Below are positions 7,433-16,471 of a stretch of DNA of 64,000 nt, one piece after another. This DNA comes from Bradyrhizobium algeriense. Lineage in GTDB: Bacteria > Pseudomonadota > Alphaproteobacteria > Rhizobiales > Xanthobacteraceae. A program made the translations under genes and the position numbers. Positions within the stretch are counted from its first letter, which is position 1, and each line of letters starts with the position of its first letter. The DNA lies in contig NZ_JAZHRV010000001.1 in the NCBI RefSeq assembly GCF_036924595.1, positions 1,488,001 to 1,552,000 on the forward strand, read 5' to 3'. The notes beneath the pieces are model-generated. The model ran no database searches and was not told where the DNA came from. It saw nothing but the letters and a program-made list of their open reading frames with translations.

Positions 7433-9733
7433 ATGCATCACCATCCAGGCTCCCATGACCCCGTTCTCGTCGCGCTTTCGGTCCTGATCGCCGCGCTTTC
7501 TTCCTATACGGCACTGGATCTCGCGACTCGCATGCGGGCCGCTTCAGGTTCCGCCAGCCTGGGCTGGCTCGGGGCTGCGGCAGTCGCGATGGGCGGCGGC
7601 ATCTGGTCCATGCATTTCGTGGCCATGCTGGCCTTTAGCCTGCCCGGCGTGGATATTTCCTACGATCCGCTCCTCACGCTGCTCTCGCTTGCCCTTCCCA
7701 TTTTGGTCGCTGCAGCCGCGTTCGTCGTCGTAAGTCAGCGGGCGAACGCGCTCATCGTTTCCGGCATTGCAATGGGGCTCGCGATCTCCGGCATGCACTA
7801 CACCGGCATGAGCGCGATGCGGATGGCGGCTTCGATCCACTATGATCCCGTCTGGGTCGTGCTTTCCATCGCGATCGCGATTGGCGCGTCCATCATCGCG
7901 CTGTGGCTCGCCTTTCGCACGACGAACGTGCTCGAGCGCATATCGGCCGGCGCCGTCATGGGCCTGGCGATCTCCGGGATGCACTACGCCGCCATGCAGG
8001 GCTCCTCCTTCATTCCCACGGATGCCATTCTTGGCCGCGCAGCCCACGGAGCGGTTGGGCAGGCGCCGCTCGCGTTCCTGGTCGCCGGCACCACGATCGT
8101 CGTCCTCATCATCGGGCTCGCCGCGGCCGTGTACGACCGCGCCTCGGCAGAACGTGCCGATCGCGAAGCCGAGGCACTCAGGCGAAGCGAGGAGAAATTC
8201 CGCCTGCTGGTGGAGGGTGTGGCCGATCATGCCATCTTCATGCTCGATTCCGAAGGGCGGATCGCGAACTGGAATCTCGGCGCGCACCGGCTGATCGGCT
8301 ACGGCGACGAGATCGTCGGGACGCACTACGCCGTCCTTCACACGGACGAGGAGCGCGCCTCCGGAATTCCTGATGCCGTGCTTCTGAACGCAAGGCGGGA
8401 AGGCAAGTCGACAGGCGAAGGCTGGCGCGTTCGCAAGGACGGCAGCCGCTTCTGGGCCGAGACGACTATACGCGTGGTGCGAAACGAGCAGGGCGAGCCC
8501 ATAGGCTTCGCCAAGATCGTTCGGGACGTGACGGAACGCCGCCGAGCCCAGGAAGCGCTGGAGCGCACGCGCGACGCGCTCGTGATATCGCAGAAGATGG
8601 AGACTGTCGGACAGCTTACCGGCGGCGTGGCCCACGACTTCAACAACCTACTCGCCGTGATCCTGGGCAGCCTCGAACTCGCGAAGAAGCGCCTCCAGCC
8701 CGAAGATCCCAGGATTCACCGGCTCCTCGACAACGCGATCCAGGGGGCCCTCCGGGGTGCCTCGCTGACCCAGCGCATGCTTGCATTCGCGCGCAAGCAG
8801 GACCTCAAGCCCGTCGTCGTGGACGTCCCGGAACTGGTGCGCGGAATGGCAGCTCTCTTGAAGTTTGATCCGGGCATCCGGGTCGAGACCCGCTTTCCGA
8901 TCGAACTCGCAAATGTGAAGGTCGATGCCAACCAGCTGGAGCTCGCGATCCTCAACCTCGCCGTCAATGCGCGGGATTCGATAAGGGCGGGCGGCGGGGT
9001 GATCAGCATCTCCGCACGCGAAGAGCATGCCATCGACGGCCTTGCGGAGGGACGATACGTCGCGCTCGCGGTGAGCGACACCGGATGCGGCATGGACGAG
9101 AAGACGCTGAAGCATGCGCAGGAGCCGTTCTTTACGACCAAGGGTATTGGCAAGGGAACCGGTCTCGGCCTCTCGATGGTAAAAGGGTTAGCCGAACAGT
9201 CCGGAGGCGTGCTGCTGCTGAAGAGCCACATCGGCGAAGGGACCACGGCCGAGATCTGGCTGCCCGCCTGTCAGGACGAAAAGGTGCCGGTGCCCCATGC
9301 GGCTGAGCCGTCGCGCTCCGCATCCCGCGGCAGTCGACCCATCTCCGTGTTGGTCGTCGATGATGACCTTCTTGTTCTCGACAGCATCGCTGCGATGCTC
9401 GATGATCTCGGCCACGCCGTGATCGAAGCGCGCTCTGGCGAGGAGGCAGTCCGGCTGCTGCCCCGAATGCCGAAGATCGACATCGTGGTGACCGATTACG
9501 CCATGCCGGGAATGAACGGGCTTCAGCTGGCCGAGGTTGTGGCCGCCGAGCGTCCCGGCACGCCCGTCGTGCTCTGCACGGGATATGCCGAGCTTCCAAG
9601 CTCCACGCAGCCTCATCTGCCTCGCATTTCCAAACCGTTCGACCAGACGGCGCTGGTGGCCGCCATCGAGGAGGCAATGCGCGTACAGGCCGATATGCGC
9701 TCGGTTTTGACCTTACACCCGAAGAGAGCCTAG
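7433..9733 (+). CDS. MHYT-PAS hybrid histidine kinase with C-terminal receiver
   Basis: This is a 766-residue membrane sensor. Residues 1-240 form an MHYT domain with three SMHF/GMHYTGM/GMHYAAM motifs in membrane helices, which in this family are proposed to bind copper and sense diatomic gases. A PAS domain follows (about 255-370), then HisKA with the His near residue 400 (GGVAHDFNNLLAVI). The HATPase has NLAVNARDSI and GTGLGLSMV. The receiver from about residue 640 has the phosphoacceptor Asp near 688 (VVTDYAMPGMNG). The ATG at the MHHHPGSHD start was chosen because the upstream in-frame TTG would run through the tRNA remnant. The gene is convergent with the thiolase gene. Confidence 0.9.
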   Translation: MHHHPGSHDPVLVALSVLIAALSSYTALDLATRMRAASGSASLGWLGAAAVAMGGGIWSMHFVAMLAFSLPGVDISYDPLLTLLSLALPILVAAAAFVVVSQRANALIVSGIAMGLAISGMHYTGMSAMRMAASIHYDPVWVVLSIAIAIGASIIALWLAFRTTNVLERISAGAVMGLAISGMHYAAMQGSSFIPTDAILGRAAHGAVGQAPLAFLVAGTTIVVLIIGLAAAVYDRASAERADREAEALRRSEEKFRLLVEGVADHAIFMLDSEGRIANWNLGAHRLIGYGDEIVGTHYAVLHTDEERASGIPDAVLLNARREGKSTGEGWRVRKDGSRFWAETTIRVVRNEQGEPIGFAKIVRDVTERRRAQEALERTRDALVISQKMETVGQLTGGVAHDFNNLLAVILGSLELAKKRLQPEDPRIHRLLDNAIQGALRGASLTQRMLAFARKQDLKPVVVDVPELVRGMAALLKFDPGIRVETRFPIELANVKVDANQLELAILNLAVNARDSIRAGGGVISISAREEHAIDGLAEGRYVALAVSDTGCGMDEKTLKHAQEPFFTTKGIGKGTGLGLSMVKGLAEQSGGVLLLKSHIGEGTTAEIWLPACQDEKVPVPHAAEPSRSASRGSRPISVLVVDDDLLVLDSIAAMLDDLGHAVIEARSGEEAVRLLPRMPKIDIVVTDYAMPGMNGLQLAEVVAAERPGTPVVLCTGYAELPSSTQPHLPRISKPFDQTALVAAIEEAMRVQADMRSVLTLHPKRA

Positions 9734-9760
9734 CACGGCGAGGCCCCCAGCGAGCGATGA

Positions 9761-10957
9761 TCAGCGAACGGCGCGCTCGACCGCGATGGCGGTAGCTTCG
9801 CCGCCGCCGATGCACAAGGCGGCGACGCCGCGCCTCAGGTTCCGCGCTTCCAGTGCATGCAGCAGCGTCACGATCAATCGCGCGCCGGTGGCGCCGATCG
9901 GATGGCCGAGTGCGCAGGCGCCGCCATTGACGTTGAGTTTTTCTCTGGCGATGCCGAGATCCTTCTGCGCCGCCATCGCCACCACTGCGAAGGCTTCGTT
10001 GATCTCGAACAGGTCGACGTCGGAGACACTCCAGCCGACCTTGTCGAGCAGCTTGCGGATGGCCGGTATCGGCGCGGTGGTGAACCACTGCGGCTCCTGG
10101 CTGTGCGTGGCGTGGCCCTTGATCTCGGCGAGCACCGGCAGGCCGTCACGATCGGCGAGCGAACGCCTGGCCAGAATGAGCGCCGCGGCGCCATCGGCAT
10201 TGGCGGAGGAGGCGGCCGGCGTGATGGTGCCGTTGGCGCGGAACGCGGGCTTCAACCCGGGAATCTTGCCAGGGTCCACCTTGAGCGGATGTTCGTCATT
10301 GGCGACGACGCGCGGGCCGGCCTTTTCGGTGAGCGTGACTGGCGCGATCTCGGCCCTGAACGCGCCACCCTCGACCGCCTTGCGGGCGAGGGTCAGCGTC
10401 TCCATCGCATAGGTATCCTGGTCCTTGCGGGTGAACTGATAGGCCTCCGCGGTGGCCTCGCCGAAATCGCCCATCGAGCGGCCGCTCTCGTAGGCGTCTT
10501 CCAGCCCGTCCATCATCATGTGATCGATGATCCGGTCATGGCCGGCGCGATAGCCGCCGCGCGCCTTTGCCAGCAAATAGGGCGCATTGCTCATGCTCTC
10601 CATGCCGCCGGACAGCACGATTGCGGCTGAGCCCGCATGGATGATGTCATGCGCCAGCATGGTCGCTTTCATGCCGGAACCGCAGACCTTGTTGACGGTG
10701 GTGGCGCCGGTGGCATCTGGCAGTCCGGCGCCGCGCGCAGCCTGTCGCGCCGGGGCCTGGCCCTGTCCGGCCGGCAGCACGTTGCCCATGAACACCTCGT
10801 CAATGCGCTCCGGCGCAAGTTTCGCCCGCTCCAGCGCGGCGCCAATCACATGCCCGCCGAGCTTGTGCGCGCTGAGGGGGGACAATTCGCCCATAAACCG
10901 GCCAAGCGGCGTGCGGGCGGCGGAAAGGATGACGACGGGATCGGGGCTTGCGGACAT
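9761..10957 (-). CDS. Acetyl-CoA C-acetyltransferase (thiolase)
   Basis: This 398-residue thiolase II family enzyme condenses or cleaves acyl-CoA. It has the acylated Cys at residue 92 in NKVCGSGMKA. The other catalytic signatures are NEAFAVV, GGACALGHPIGATGAR and the C-terminal catalytic Cys in ALCIGGGEATA. The ATG at MSASPDPVVILSAART was chosen; a longer frame exists but adds 58 residues without thiolase character. It stands alone on the minus strand, about 22 kb from the aminobenzoyl-CoA cluster, and is more likely a general acetoacetyl-CoA thiolase (PhaA/AtoB type) than part of that pathway. Confidence 0.92.
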   Translation of the reverse strand: MSASPDPVVILSAARTPLGRFMGELSPLSAHKLGGHVIGAALERAKLAPERIDEVFMGNVLPAGQGQAPARQAARGAGLPDATGATTVNKVCGSGMKATMLAHDIIHAGSAAIVLSGGMESMSNAPYLLAKARGGYRAGHDRIIDHMMMDGLEDAYESGRSMGDFGEATAEAYQFTRKDQDTYAMETLTLARKAVEGGAFRAEIAPVTLTEKAGPRVVANDEHPLKVDPGKIPGLKPAFRANGTITPAASSANADGAAALILARRSLADRDGLPVLAEIKGHATHSQEPQWFTTAPIPAIRKLLDKVGWSVSDVDLFEINEAFAVVAMAAQKDLGIAREKLNVNGGACALGHPIGATGARLIVTLLHALEARNLRRGVAALCIGGGEATAIAVERAVR

Positions 10958-11402
10958 CACGGGTTCTCCTGCTCGGTCACTGTTATATGACGATAATAAT
11001 ATATACCGGGATTGCAATGGGGTGCTGCCGGCTTTCCGCAACGAGGCGCTGCCGGAAAGACCGCCGGGGAGATGGAGGAAATCTAAGCCCACCCGGCGGC
11101 GCATCCTCGCGGAGCCGATCGAGCACGCCATCGGCCGCGGGAAAGGGCCGCCCGGGCGCCGGCTTTTCCTTCAGAAGCGTGTTCCCTGCCGCGAATCCCG
11201 GCTGGAGCGGAGGACCGGGGAACGAGGGGGGTGCGAAAGCCTCCTCGGTACTCGTTCTTTCGTGAATCGCTATGTCGGAAGGATTAGTACCAATGAACCC
11301 TGTGTCTTCTCCAACGCGCGCATTGTGGAACCGATGGGGTACTGATTCATTTCCGCAAGGATGGCGCAATGGCACTTGGGACGCGGTGCCGAAAATTCAT
11401 CG
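10958..11402. other. Intergenic region between thiolase and LuxR-type genes
   Basis: This is 445 bases without a convincing gene. Open frames on both strands have no recognisable similarity and look like chance frames in GC-rich DNA. An AT-rich stretch at about 10980-11010 is the likely promoter region of the thiolase gene. Confidence 0.45.
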
Positions 11403-12281
11403 CTAGTGAGAGATCGACGGCTTGACCGCCATGGATAAATCCGCGGAAACCAGTTCGACTGCGTTGTTCGAGCAGACATGCGCCGCGGCGATCGCGACCT
11501 GGGTCCGGTTGCTTACGCCCAGCTTGCGCATGATTTCGCGGACATGGACTTTCACGGTTGTTTCGGTCATGCCGAGCTTGCGACCGATGACCTTGTTGGG
11601 GTCGCCCTGGCAGAGGCAAACCAGAACGGCGTACTGCCGCTCGGTAAACTCGGGCGCGGGCCGTATGCCGTTGAAGCCATAGTCGCGCGGTACGCTAGTA
11701 GCCGCCTTGTCGTCGAAAAGGGAGACTTGCTGCTCGTAAAGGCCGTCGTCCGGCCCGAGAGGTGGTGCCTGCGTCTGTAGTTCAGGTCCCGGAAGCGGTT
11801 GCTCCGGGGAAAGGTCGGGCAGTCTATATTCGATGGGCGCCGGCGCGCTGAAGGTCTGGCTGGCCATGATGGCAGTCGGCGGAAAATAAGTACCGCCGTG
11901 CAGGACGAACGAAAGGGCCTGCAACGCAAGCTCGGGTGGCATGGAATTGCTGAAGTAACCCTGGGCCCCGCAACGGATTGCGGCGAGAACGGTGGAGGGA
12001 TTTTCATCGTCGGAGACGATGGCGAGCGCCGCGTCACGGCGAAGGGTGTGTAATACCTGTATCTCGGTGAAGACCTCGTGGGGAGATGGCGCACCGACGC
12101 TGTAAATCAGCATGTCGCACACGGCGCGCTCGACAAGTCTTGTGTGGGCTTCGTCGGGATCGAGCGAAATCAGTTCGACGCTTTCGTTCCGTGCCCACGG
12201 GTTTAGGAAGCTCTCTGCGCGAGCTCGTCTGAAGGCCATCGCGTCGACAAGGAAAACTGTCTTCCTAAATGGGACCGACAT
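11403..12281 (-). CDS. LuxR-family regulator with degenerate receiver domain
   Basis: This is a 292-residue NarL/FixJ-type transcription regulator. The C-terminal GerE/LuxR helix-turn-helix occupies about residues 212-275 (FTERQYAVLVCLCQGDPNKVIGR, cited in part, then TETTVKVHVREIMRKLGV). The N-terminal 130 residues have a receiver-like fold pattern (GAQGYFSNSMPPELALQAL). However, the acidic pair is reduced to LVDAMAF, and the expected phosphoacceptor Asp is missing in CDMLIYSVGAPS. Phosphorylation is therefore unlikely to control it in the usual way. It heads the type I secretion locus and is transcribed away from it, so it is a candidate regulator of that locus. Confidence 0.88.
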   Translation of the reverse strand: MSVPFRKTVFLVDAMAFRRARAESFLNPWARNESVELISLDPDEAHTRLVERAVCDMLIYSVGAPSPHEVFTEIQVLHTLRRDAALAIVSDDENPSTVLAAIRCGAQGYFSNSMPPELALQALSFVLHGGTYFPPTAIMASQTFSAPAPIEYRLPDLSPEQPLPGPELQTQAPPLGPDDGLYEQQVSLFDDKAATSVPRDYGFNGIRPAPEFTERQYAVLVCLCQGDPNKVIGRKLGMTETTVKVHVREIMRKLGVSNRTQVAIAAAHVCSNNAVELVSADLSMAVKPSISH

Positions 12282-12654
12282 AACGCGCCCCCTACATTAC
12301 GTCCAATGACTATCGGTGATTACATTCTATGACTATCGATAGATTGCTTGCAGCCCTTCTGGGCCGCTGTGAAACAGATCACTTAGCATCTTAATTGTGC
12401 ATAAAAGTTTACTCTTATTATGACGGAATGCCAAGAAGCGTGAGTGTGACAATGAGTGTGACGAGAAGTCGTCGAAAAAAAGGGAACTCCAGCAAGATCG
12501 TAGCAAGAAGGCGGCATTTTTTGAATACAACGGTTGTATGGGAGTCTAGACCCAACCTCTGCGAATATATCTTTCGATACGTACTGCCTTGGCGACGAAG
12601 TCGGTACCATCGAATGAGTGAATATTGTCGGCCTGTATCTGCGGACACATTGCC
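12282..12654. promoter_or_regulatory. Divergent regulatory region with palindrome and direct repeats
   Basis: This AT-rich 373-base gap separates the LuxR-type gene from the plus-strand gene at 12655. It contains a perfect palindrome ATACAACGGTTGTAT at 12525-12539. It also contains a tandem ATGACTATCG repeat at 12306-12315 and 12329-12338, immediately upstream of the regulator. Both are candidate operators; no protein has been linked to them. Confidence 0.4.
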
Positions 12655-13242
12655 ATGTTTGTCAGCAAGCTGCCTCCAAAACCGGACTTCGACATGCTCG
12701 CCGCGGCAGCGCCGGCCTCGGCAGACCGCCGTACATTCGTTCTCGCCCTGATCGGAAACCTGATCTGCAGCTGGTCGAACAACGAAAGCCTTTTCATCTA
12801 CGTGCTGATGATTCTGCTGCGCACCGACGAGGCTTCCGCCGCGGTGGTGTTCGCGACACTGAACACGACCCGCGCGAGACTCGATCTGATCCAGCGACTG
12901 GCCAAGATCAGGGTCAGCGACAAGGTTCTGTCGAAAAATCTGACGGCGCTCATCGAACGGTTCTCGGAGTCCACCAAGGTCCGCAATGAATTGAATCACT
13001 GCATGTTCATCTTCGATTCCTCGGGCGCCATCACCCACACGCAGTCGATGCGATTGATGGAAACAAGGTCGAGCCTGAGGTTCGGAGAGATAAAGGCGCT
13101 GGACGAAGGCCGTCTGCAGGAGATGCTGCGGACGACCCACGAGATGACGAAAATCAACCGCGAGATCTGGGATCTGCTGCCGCGCCTTGAAGCGCATGTC
13201 TGCGGCGCACAGCCGCAAAGCGCGTCCGTTGATGCGGCTTGA
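12655..13242 (+). CDS. Conserved-looking hypothetical protein, mainly helical
   Basis: This 195-residue protein has no signal peptide and no domain I can name firmly. The sequence is predominantly alpha-helical with regularly spaced Leu and Ile. It contains WSNNESLFIYVLMILLRTDEA, cited in part, TLNTTRARLDLIQRLAKIRV and FSESTKVRNELNHCMF. The RNxxxHC/F-type pattern resembles small helical HEPN-like proteins (RN-x-x-x-H), where that motif can be catalytic, but this is only a resemblance. The ATG at MFVSKLPPKPDF was chosen over an upstream in-frame start. It lies between the LuxR-type gene and the repeat-protein gene of the secretion locus. Confidence 0.7.
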   Translation: MFVSKLPPKPDFDMLAAAAPASADRRTFVLALIGNLICSWSNNESLFIYVLMILLRTDEASAAVVFATLNTTRARLDLIQRLAKIRVSDKVLSKNLTALIERFSESTKVRNELNHCMFIFDSSGAITHTQSMRLMETRSSLRFGEIKALDEGRLQEMLRTTHEMTKINREIWDLLPRLEAHVCGAQPQSASVDAA

Positions 13243-13542
13243 AACAGGCCGCGCATGACGAGCAATCCTGCCTCGTCCCGCTTCTGTTCATTCAAAAACT
13301 GACTCTGTCGAAGCCACAACGGCGTCGATCGTTGATATCGCAAGATACAGCGCTGCATCTAATGCGTGCATGTTGTTTGCGAAGATGTGTCGGCAAACTG
13401 ACATTGCTGACACCCGCAATAAGGCGAGGTGCCGGCAGTCGGAAGGACCGACGCAAAGAGCACCGCCGCGCTTCGAAGACCGCAGACTTAGAAGATCAGC
13501 GATCTCGTTCCGCCCGCGATGCTCCAACCTCAGGAGCGCGTT
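13243..13542. other. Intergenic region before the repeat-protein gene
   Basis: These 300 bases contain no supportable gene. They presumably carry the promoter of the downstream repeat protein; no clear sigma-70 or operator motif was found. Confidence 0.45.
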
Positions 13543-14352
13543 ATGGCTAAGCAGGCCAAGAAGTATTGGGATCCCAACGATCAGGAACAGGACCAGGACC
13601 AGAAGCAAGACCAGTTGCAGGCGCAGGCCAATCTCCAGGCTCAGTTGCAAGGTCAAGGCCAAGGCCAAGGCCAAGGTCAGGGCCAGTTGCAGTTCGCCGT
13701 TCAGTCGCTGGATTCCAAGAGCGAGAACGAGAACGACAACGAGAACGACAACAAGAATGAGAACAAGAACGAGAATACCGTCGACAACAAGCTCGACAAC
13801 AAGGTAGATAACGATCTCGACAACGACGTCGACAACACGGTCGACAACAAGATCGACAACAACATCGAAAACAAGATCGAAAACACCGTCGAGAGCAAGG
13901 TAGACGTTGATGTCGATGTGGATGTCGATGTGGACACAAGCGGCCTGAGCACCCCGGTCATCGCTCTCTACGACTTCGACACGCACGGTTCTGTCGTCAT
14001 GCCTGACGTCGTGACCCAGACGATGAACGACGGCAACCAGTTCAATATTGATCAGGTCAACAACCTGGTCGATCAAGACAGCAACAGCTCGCAGGCCACT
14101 TACTATGGCGGCAACGGTGGATCGTGGTGTGAGCCGGGTGCCAGCTTCAGCATGGACGCCAAGATCGAGGGTGGCGACTCCAGGATCGACGCCGACGCTA
14201 TTGGCGATCGTGCAAACGTTTCGTCCAGTGCCGATGCAGTTCTCAACCAGTCTGCCTTCGATCAGAACATCACGCAGGGTGCGAACATCCAGTTCAACAG
14301 CATCACCATTCAGGCTGCGGGTGACGCTCTGACTGATAACGATATAGGCTAG
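13543..14352 (+). CDS. Low-complexity Gln/Asn/Asp tetrapeptide-repeat protein, putative type I secretion substrate
   Basis: This 269-residue protein has an extreme composition. It starts MAKQAKKYWDPNDQEQDQDQ, followed by Gln-Gly and Gln-Leu runs. An ENEN/DNEN block follows, then about a dozen tetrapeptides of the form (T/K/D)(V/L/I)(D/E)N (for example KLDNKVDNDLDN), ending in a Val-Asp alternation. The C-terminal 130 residues are less repetitive and rich in Asn, Gln, Ser and Ala (FDQNITQGANIQFNSITIQ). There is no Sec signal peptide, which suits ABC-dependent export. It is the first gene before the 645-residue repeat protein and the ABC exporter, and has its own terminator. Export and an adhesive or amyloid role are inferences. 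Confidence 0.8.
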   Translation: MAKQAKKYWDPNDQEQDQDQKQDQLQAQANLQAQLQGQGQGQGQGQGQLQFAVQSLDSKSENENDNENDNKNENKNENTVDNKLDNKVDNDLDNDVDNTVDNKIDNNIENKIENTVESKVDVDVDVDVDVDTSGLSTPVIALYDFDTHGSVVMPDVVTQTMNDGNQFNIDQVNNLVDQDSNSSQATYYGGNGGSWCEPGASFSMDAKIEGGDSRIDADAIGDRANVSSSADAVLNQSAFDQNITQGANIQFNSITIQAAGDALTDNDIG

Positions 14353-14364
14353 TTTTCACTCGAT

Positions 14365-14395
14365 CCGCGCGGCACCAGCCGCGCGGGTCTTTTTT
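14365..14395 (+). terminator. Rho-independent terminator
   Basis: A perfect 9-bp stem (CCGCGCGGC / GCCGCGCGG) with an ACCA loop is followed by GTCTTTTTT. It lies 12 bases after the stop of the tetrapeptide-repeat gene and would separate that transcript from the exporter operon, or attenuate read-through. Confidence 0.88.
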
Positions 14396-14485
14396 GCCAG
14401 TCATTTCATTTCAGTCGCTGCGTTGCCGATAGGGACTGAGGGCCGTATCGCGGCTTCAACAGTCTACGGTAACGGGGAGGTTCCC

Positions 14486-16423
14486 ATGGCGTCAGCGAGC
14501 TTCGTTGAAATAATTTCCCATTTCGCAGGTTATCTGCAGATCTTCCACGACATCGCCCGCGACCGCGCCGAGTATGACGAGAGTCTCGCGCCCCATCCCC
14601 CCGGCGATTACACCACGCTGCGGCCGAATTACGATTACCGCGTCGTGCCTGAAGACATGGAGACCGCAGCCGGCCCGGTGCCGGAGCTGATGCCGGACGA
14701 TCCGATCCATTTCGTCCGAGGCCGCCCGCTCAAGCTGCTTCGGAATCCCGAGGACGACGATTCAGATTTCTCTCCGCGTTCGTCGCCGAACGTGCCGCTG
14801 CCGAAACCGCCGGGCGGCGGCGGTGGCGGAGGAGGCAACGTTGAACATCACGTCACAGTAAAATACCAGGATGGTGGCCCGGAGACCCAACTGACGGCTC
14901 ATCAATACAACTTCATGCATGATGACGACGTCAATCTGCCGACGGATGCCCTGGCCGTGGTTGCGCCTCTGATCGAACGCCTCAACAGCGATGCGATGAC
15001 CATTATCGAGGAATTGGCGGCCGATGCGAACGCAGCGATTCCCGTCGACTGGCAGATGCCGCAGACCGATGGCGGCGCTACGGATTTCCTGAGGGCTCAC
15101 GACGCGGCCCGGGCCGCTGGCGGCGGCGAGCCGGATGCACACTCGGTGACCCCTGGCTACTATGTCAACGGCGAGCTGCAGGAGCGGCCGTCGGAAGAGA
15201 CGCCGCCGGCCGAGGCGCCAGAACTGCCCGACACCGGGCACGGTATCGGCCAGTGGGCTTCGTTGGGCAATAACTTCAGCATCAACGCGGCGCTGATCGT
15301 CGATATCGGCGAGTCCGCCCGCACCATGGTGGTGATGGGAGATTACTTCAAGACCGATGCCATCTTCCAGACCAACACCATTATGGACGATGATCGGGTC
15401 CGCATATCGGGCGGGGACCGCGAGCCATCATCCACCAGCGATCAGGACGTCGCGACCAATATCGCCGATTTTGTCCAGAACCCCAGCATCTACACTGGCT
15501 TCTCGGCCCAATTTGCCGGCCCGAACTGGATCGTCGACGTGGTCGACGGCGACTTCTACAGCGTTCATGCAGTCGCGCAGGTCAACCTTCTCTCCGACAA
15601 CGATGTGGCAACACAGGTCAGCAGCAGCAGCCATTATAACCTCGTCAGCGGTTATAATACCCAGGGTAATCTGGCCCAGATCATCGACGGCAGCGTTGAA
15701 TACGACCTGATCATCATCAAGGGCAGCTATCACGGCCTGAACGTGATCTTTCAAAACAACATCCTGTTGGACAATGACAAGATCAAGATGGCGGCCGACG
15801 GCGCCGATCCATCTCAATCAGCGAGTTCAGACAACAACAACCTGTTGAACGACGCCACGATTGCGAACTATGGCGGCGATACTTTCGACGAGCTGCCCGG
15901 AAACCTCGAGCTGATCCAAAGGCTGCTGGACGCCGGCATGACATCGCTCGATCCCGAATTGGCCGGTGCCCTCATCGGTCATGGCGGCCCGCTGAAAGTG
16001 CTGTACATCACTGGAGACTATTACGACATCAACGCGGCTTGGCAGACCAACATCACCTCCGACGTCGACGTGATGTATCAGCTCCAGAACCAGCCCGTGG
16101 CCGATCTGCTGGCGCTTGATCCGGACGGAGCCGTGACGCAGTCGGTCACCACAGGCGGCAACGAACTGGTCAACGACGCTGCGATCGTGGACGTCAATCC
16201 TGATGCAACTTACGTCGGGGGCCACATCTACACCGATTCCATTTTGGTGCAGGCCGATCTGGTGCCGACAGCTTCGGACAGCGCCGTCAACGGCGATACC
16301 CACGCGCTGGTGACCGAACTCATTGCTTTCGTCGATGACCACCCTCAGGACACGGCGAGCCCGCCGCCGGCAGCGATTGCCAATTCGGTGCAGTCAGACC
16401 CGATGGCAAGCGTGCTGCATTAG
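14486..16423 (+). CDS. Large acidic repeat protein, putative type I secretion substrate
   Basis: I do not recognise this 645-residue acidic protein as a named family. It has no Sec signal. After a Pro/Gly-rich linker (PKPPGGGGGGGG near residue 115) there are five spaced copies of a motif resembling GDYFKTDAIFQTNTIMDDD. The later copies are GDFYSVHAVAQVNLLSDND, GSYHGLNVIFQNNILLDND, GDYYDINAAWQTNITSDVD and GHIYTDSILVQADL. The spacing suggests a beta-structured repeat domain, and the Asp clusters could bind calcium, though the classical RTX nonapeptide is absent. The ATG has GGGGAGG just upstream. It precedes the exporter genes by about 50 bases and is the best candidate cargo. Confidence 0.83.
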   Translation: MASASFVEIISHFAGYLQIFHDIARDRAEYDESLAPHPPGDYTTLRPNYDYRVVPEDMETAAGPVPELMPDDPIHFVRGRPLKLLRNPEDDDSDFSPRSSPNVPLPKPPGGGGGGGGNVEHHVTVKYQDGGPETQLTAHQYNFMHDDDVNLPTDALAVVAPLIERLNSDAMTIIEELAADANAAIPVDWQMPQTDGGATDFLRAHDAARAAGGGEPDAHSVTPGYYVNGELQERPSEETPPAEAPELPDTGHGIGQWASLGNNFSINAALIVDIGESARTMVVMGDYFKTDAIFQTNTIMDDDRVRISGGDREPSSTSDQDVATNIADFVQNPSIYTGFSAQFAGPNWIVDVVDGDFYSVHAVAQVNLLSDNDVATQVSSSSHYNLVSGYNTQGNLAQIIDGSVEYDLIIIKGSYHGLNVIFQNNILLDNDKIKMAADGADPSQSASSDNNNLLNDATIANYGGDTFDELPGNLELIQRLLDAGMTSLDPELAGALIGHGGPLKVLYITGDYYDINAAWQTNITSDVDVMYQLQNQPVADLLALDPDGAVTQSVTTGGNELVNDAAIVDVNPDATYVGGHIYTDSILVQADLVPTASDSAVNGDTHALVTELIAFVDDHPQDTASPPPAAIANSVQSDPMASVLH

Positions 16424-16471
16424 CGGCAAGAGCAGTTGTTTTGTTTATTGCAATTGCAGGAGAGTTTTCAA

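Noticed and set aside
9857..10630. Plus-strand open frame inside the thiolase gene
   Set aside because: All thiolase catalytic motifs lie on the minus strand in one frame.
10980..11012. AT-rich stretch tested as a seventh regulon palindrome before the thiolase gene
   Set aside because: It lacks the central AAGC core, so the thiolase was not included in the regulon.
10983..11375. Minus-strand 130-codon frame between thiolase and the LuxR-type gene
   Set aside because: Proline/arginine-rich composition, no ribosome site and no family resemblance.
13600..13940. Possible CRISPR-like repeat array
   Set aside because: The repetition is coding and imperfect, with a four-codon period and no spacers, so it is a protein repeat.
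13288..14076. Minus-strand frame rich in Val, Leu and Asp opposite the tetrapeptide-repeat gene
   Set aside because: It is the reverse reading of the GAC/AAC repeat; the plus-strand gene has a proper start and terminator.
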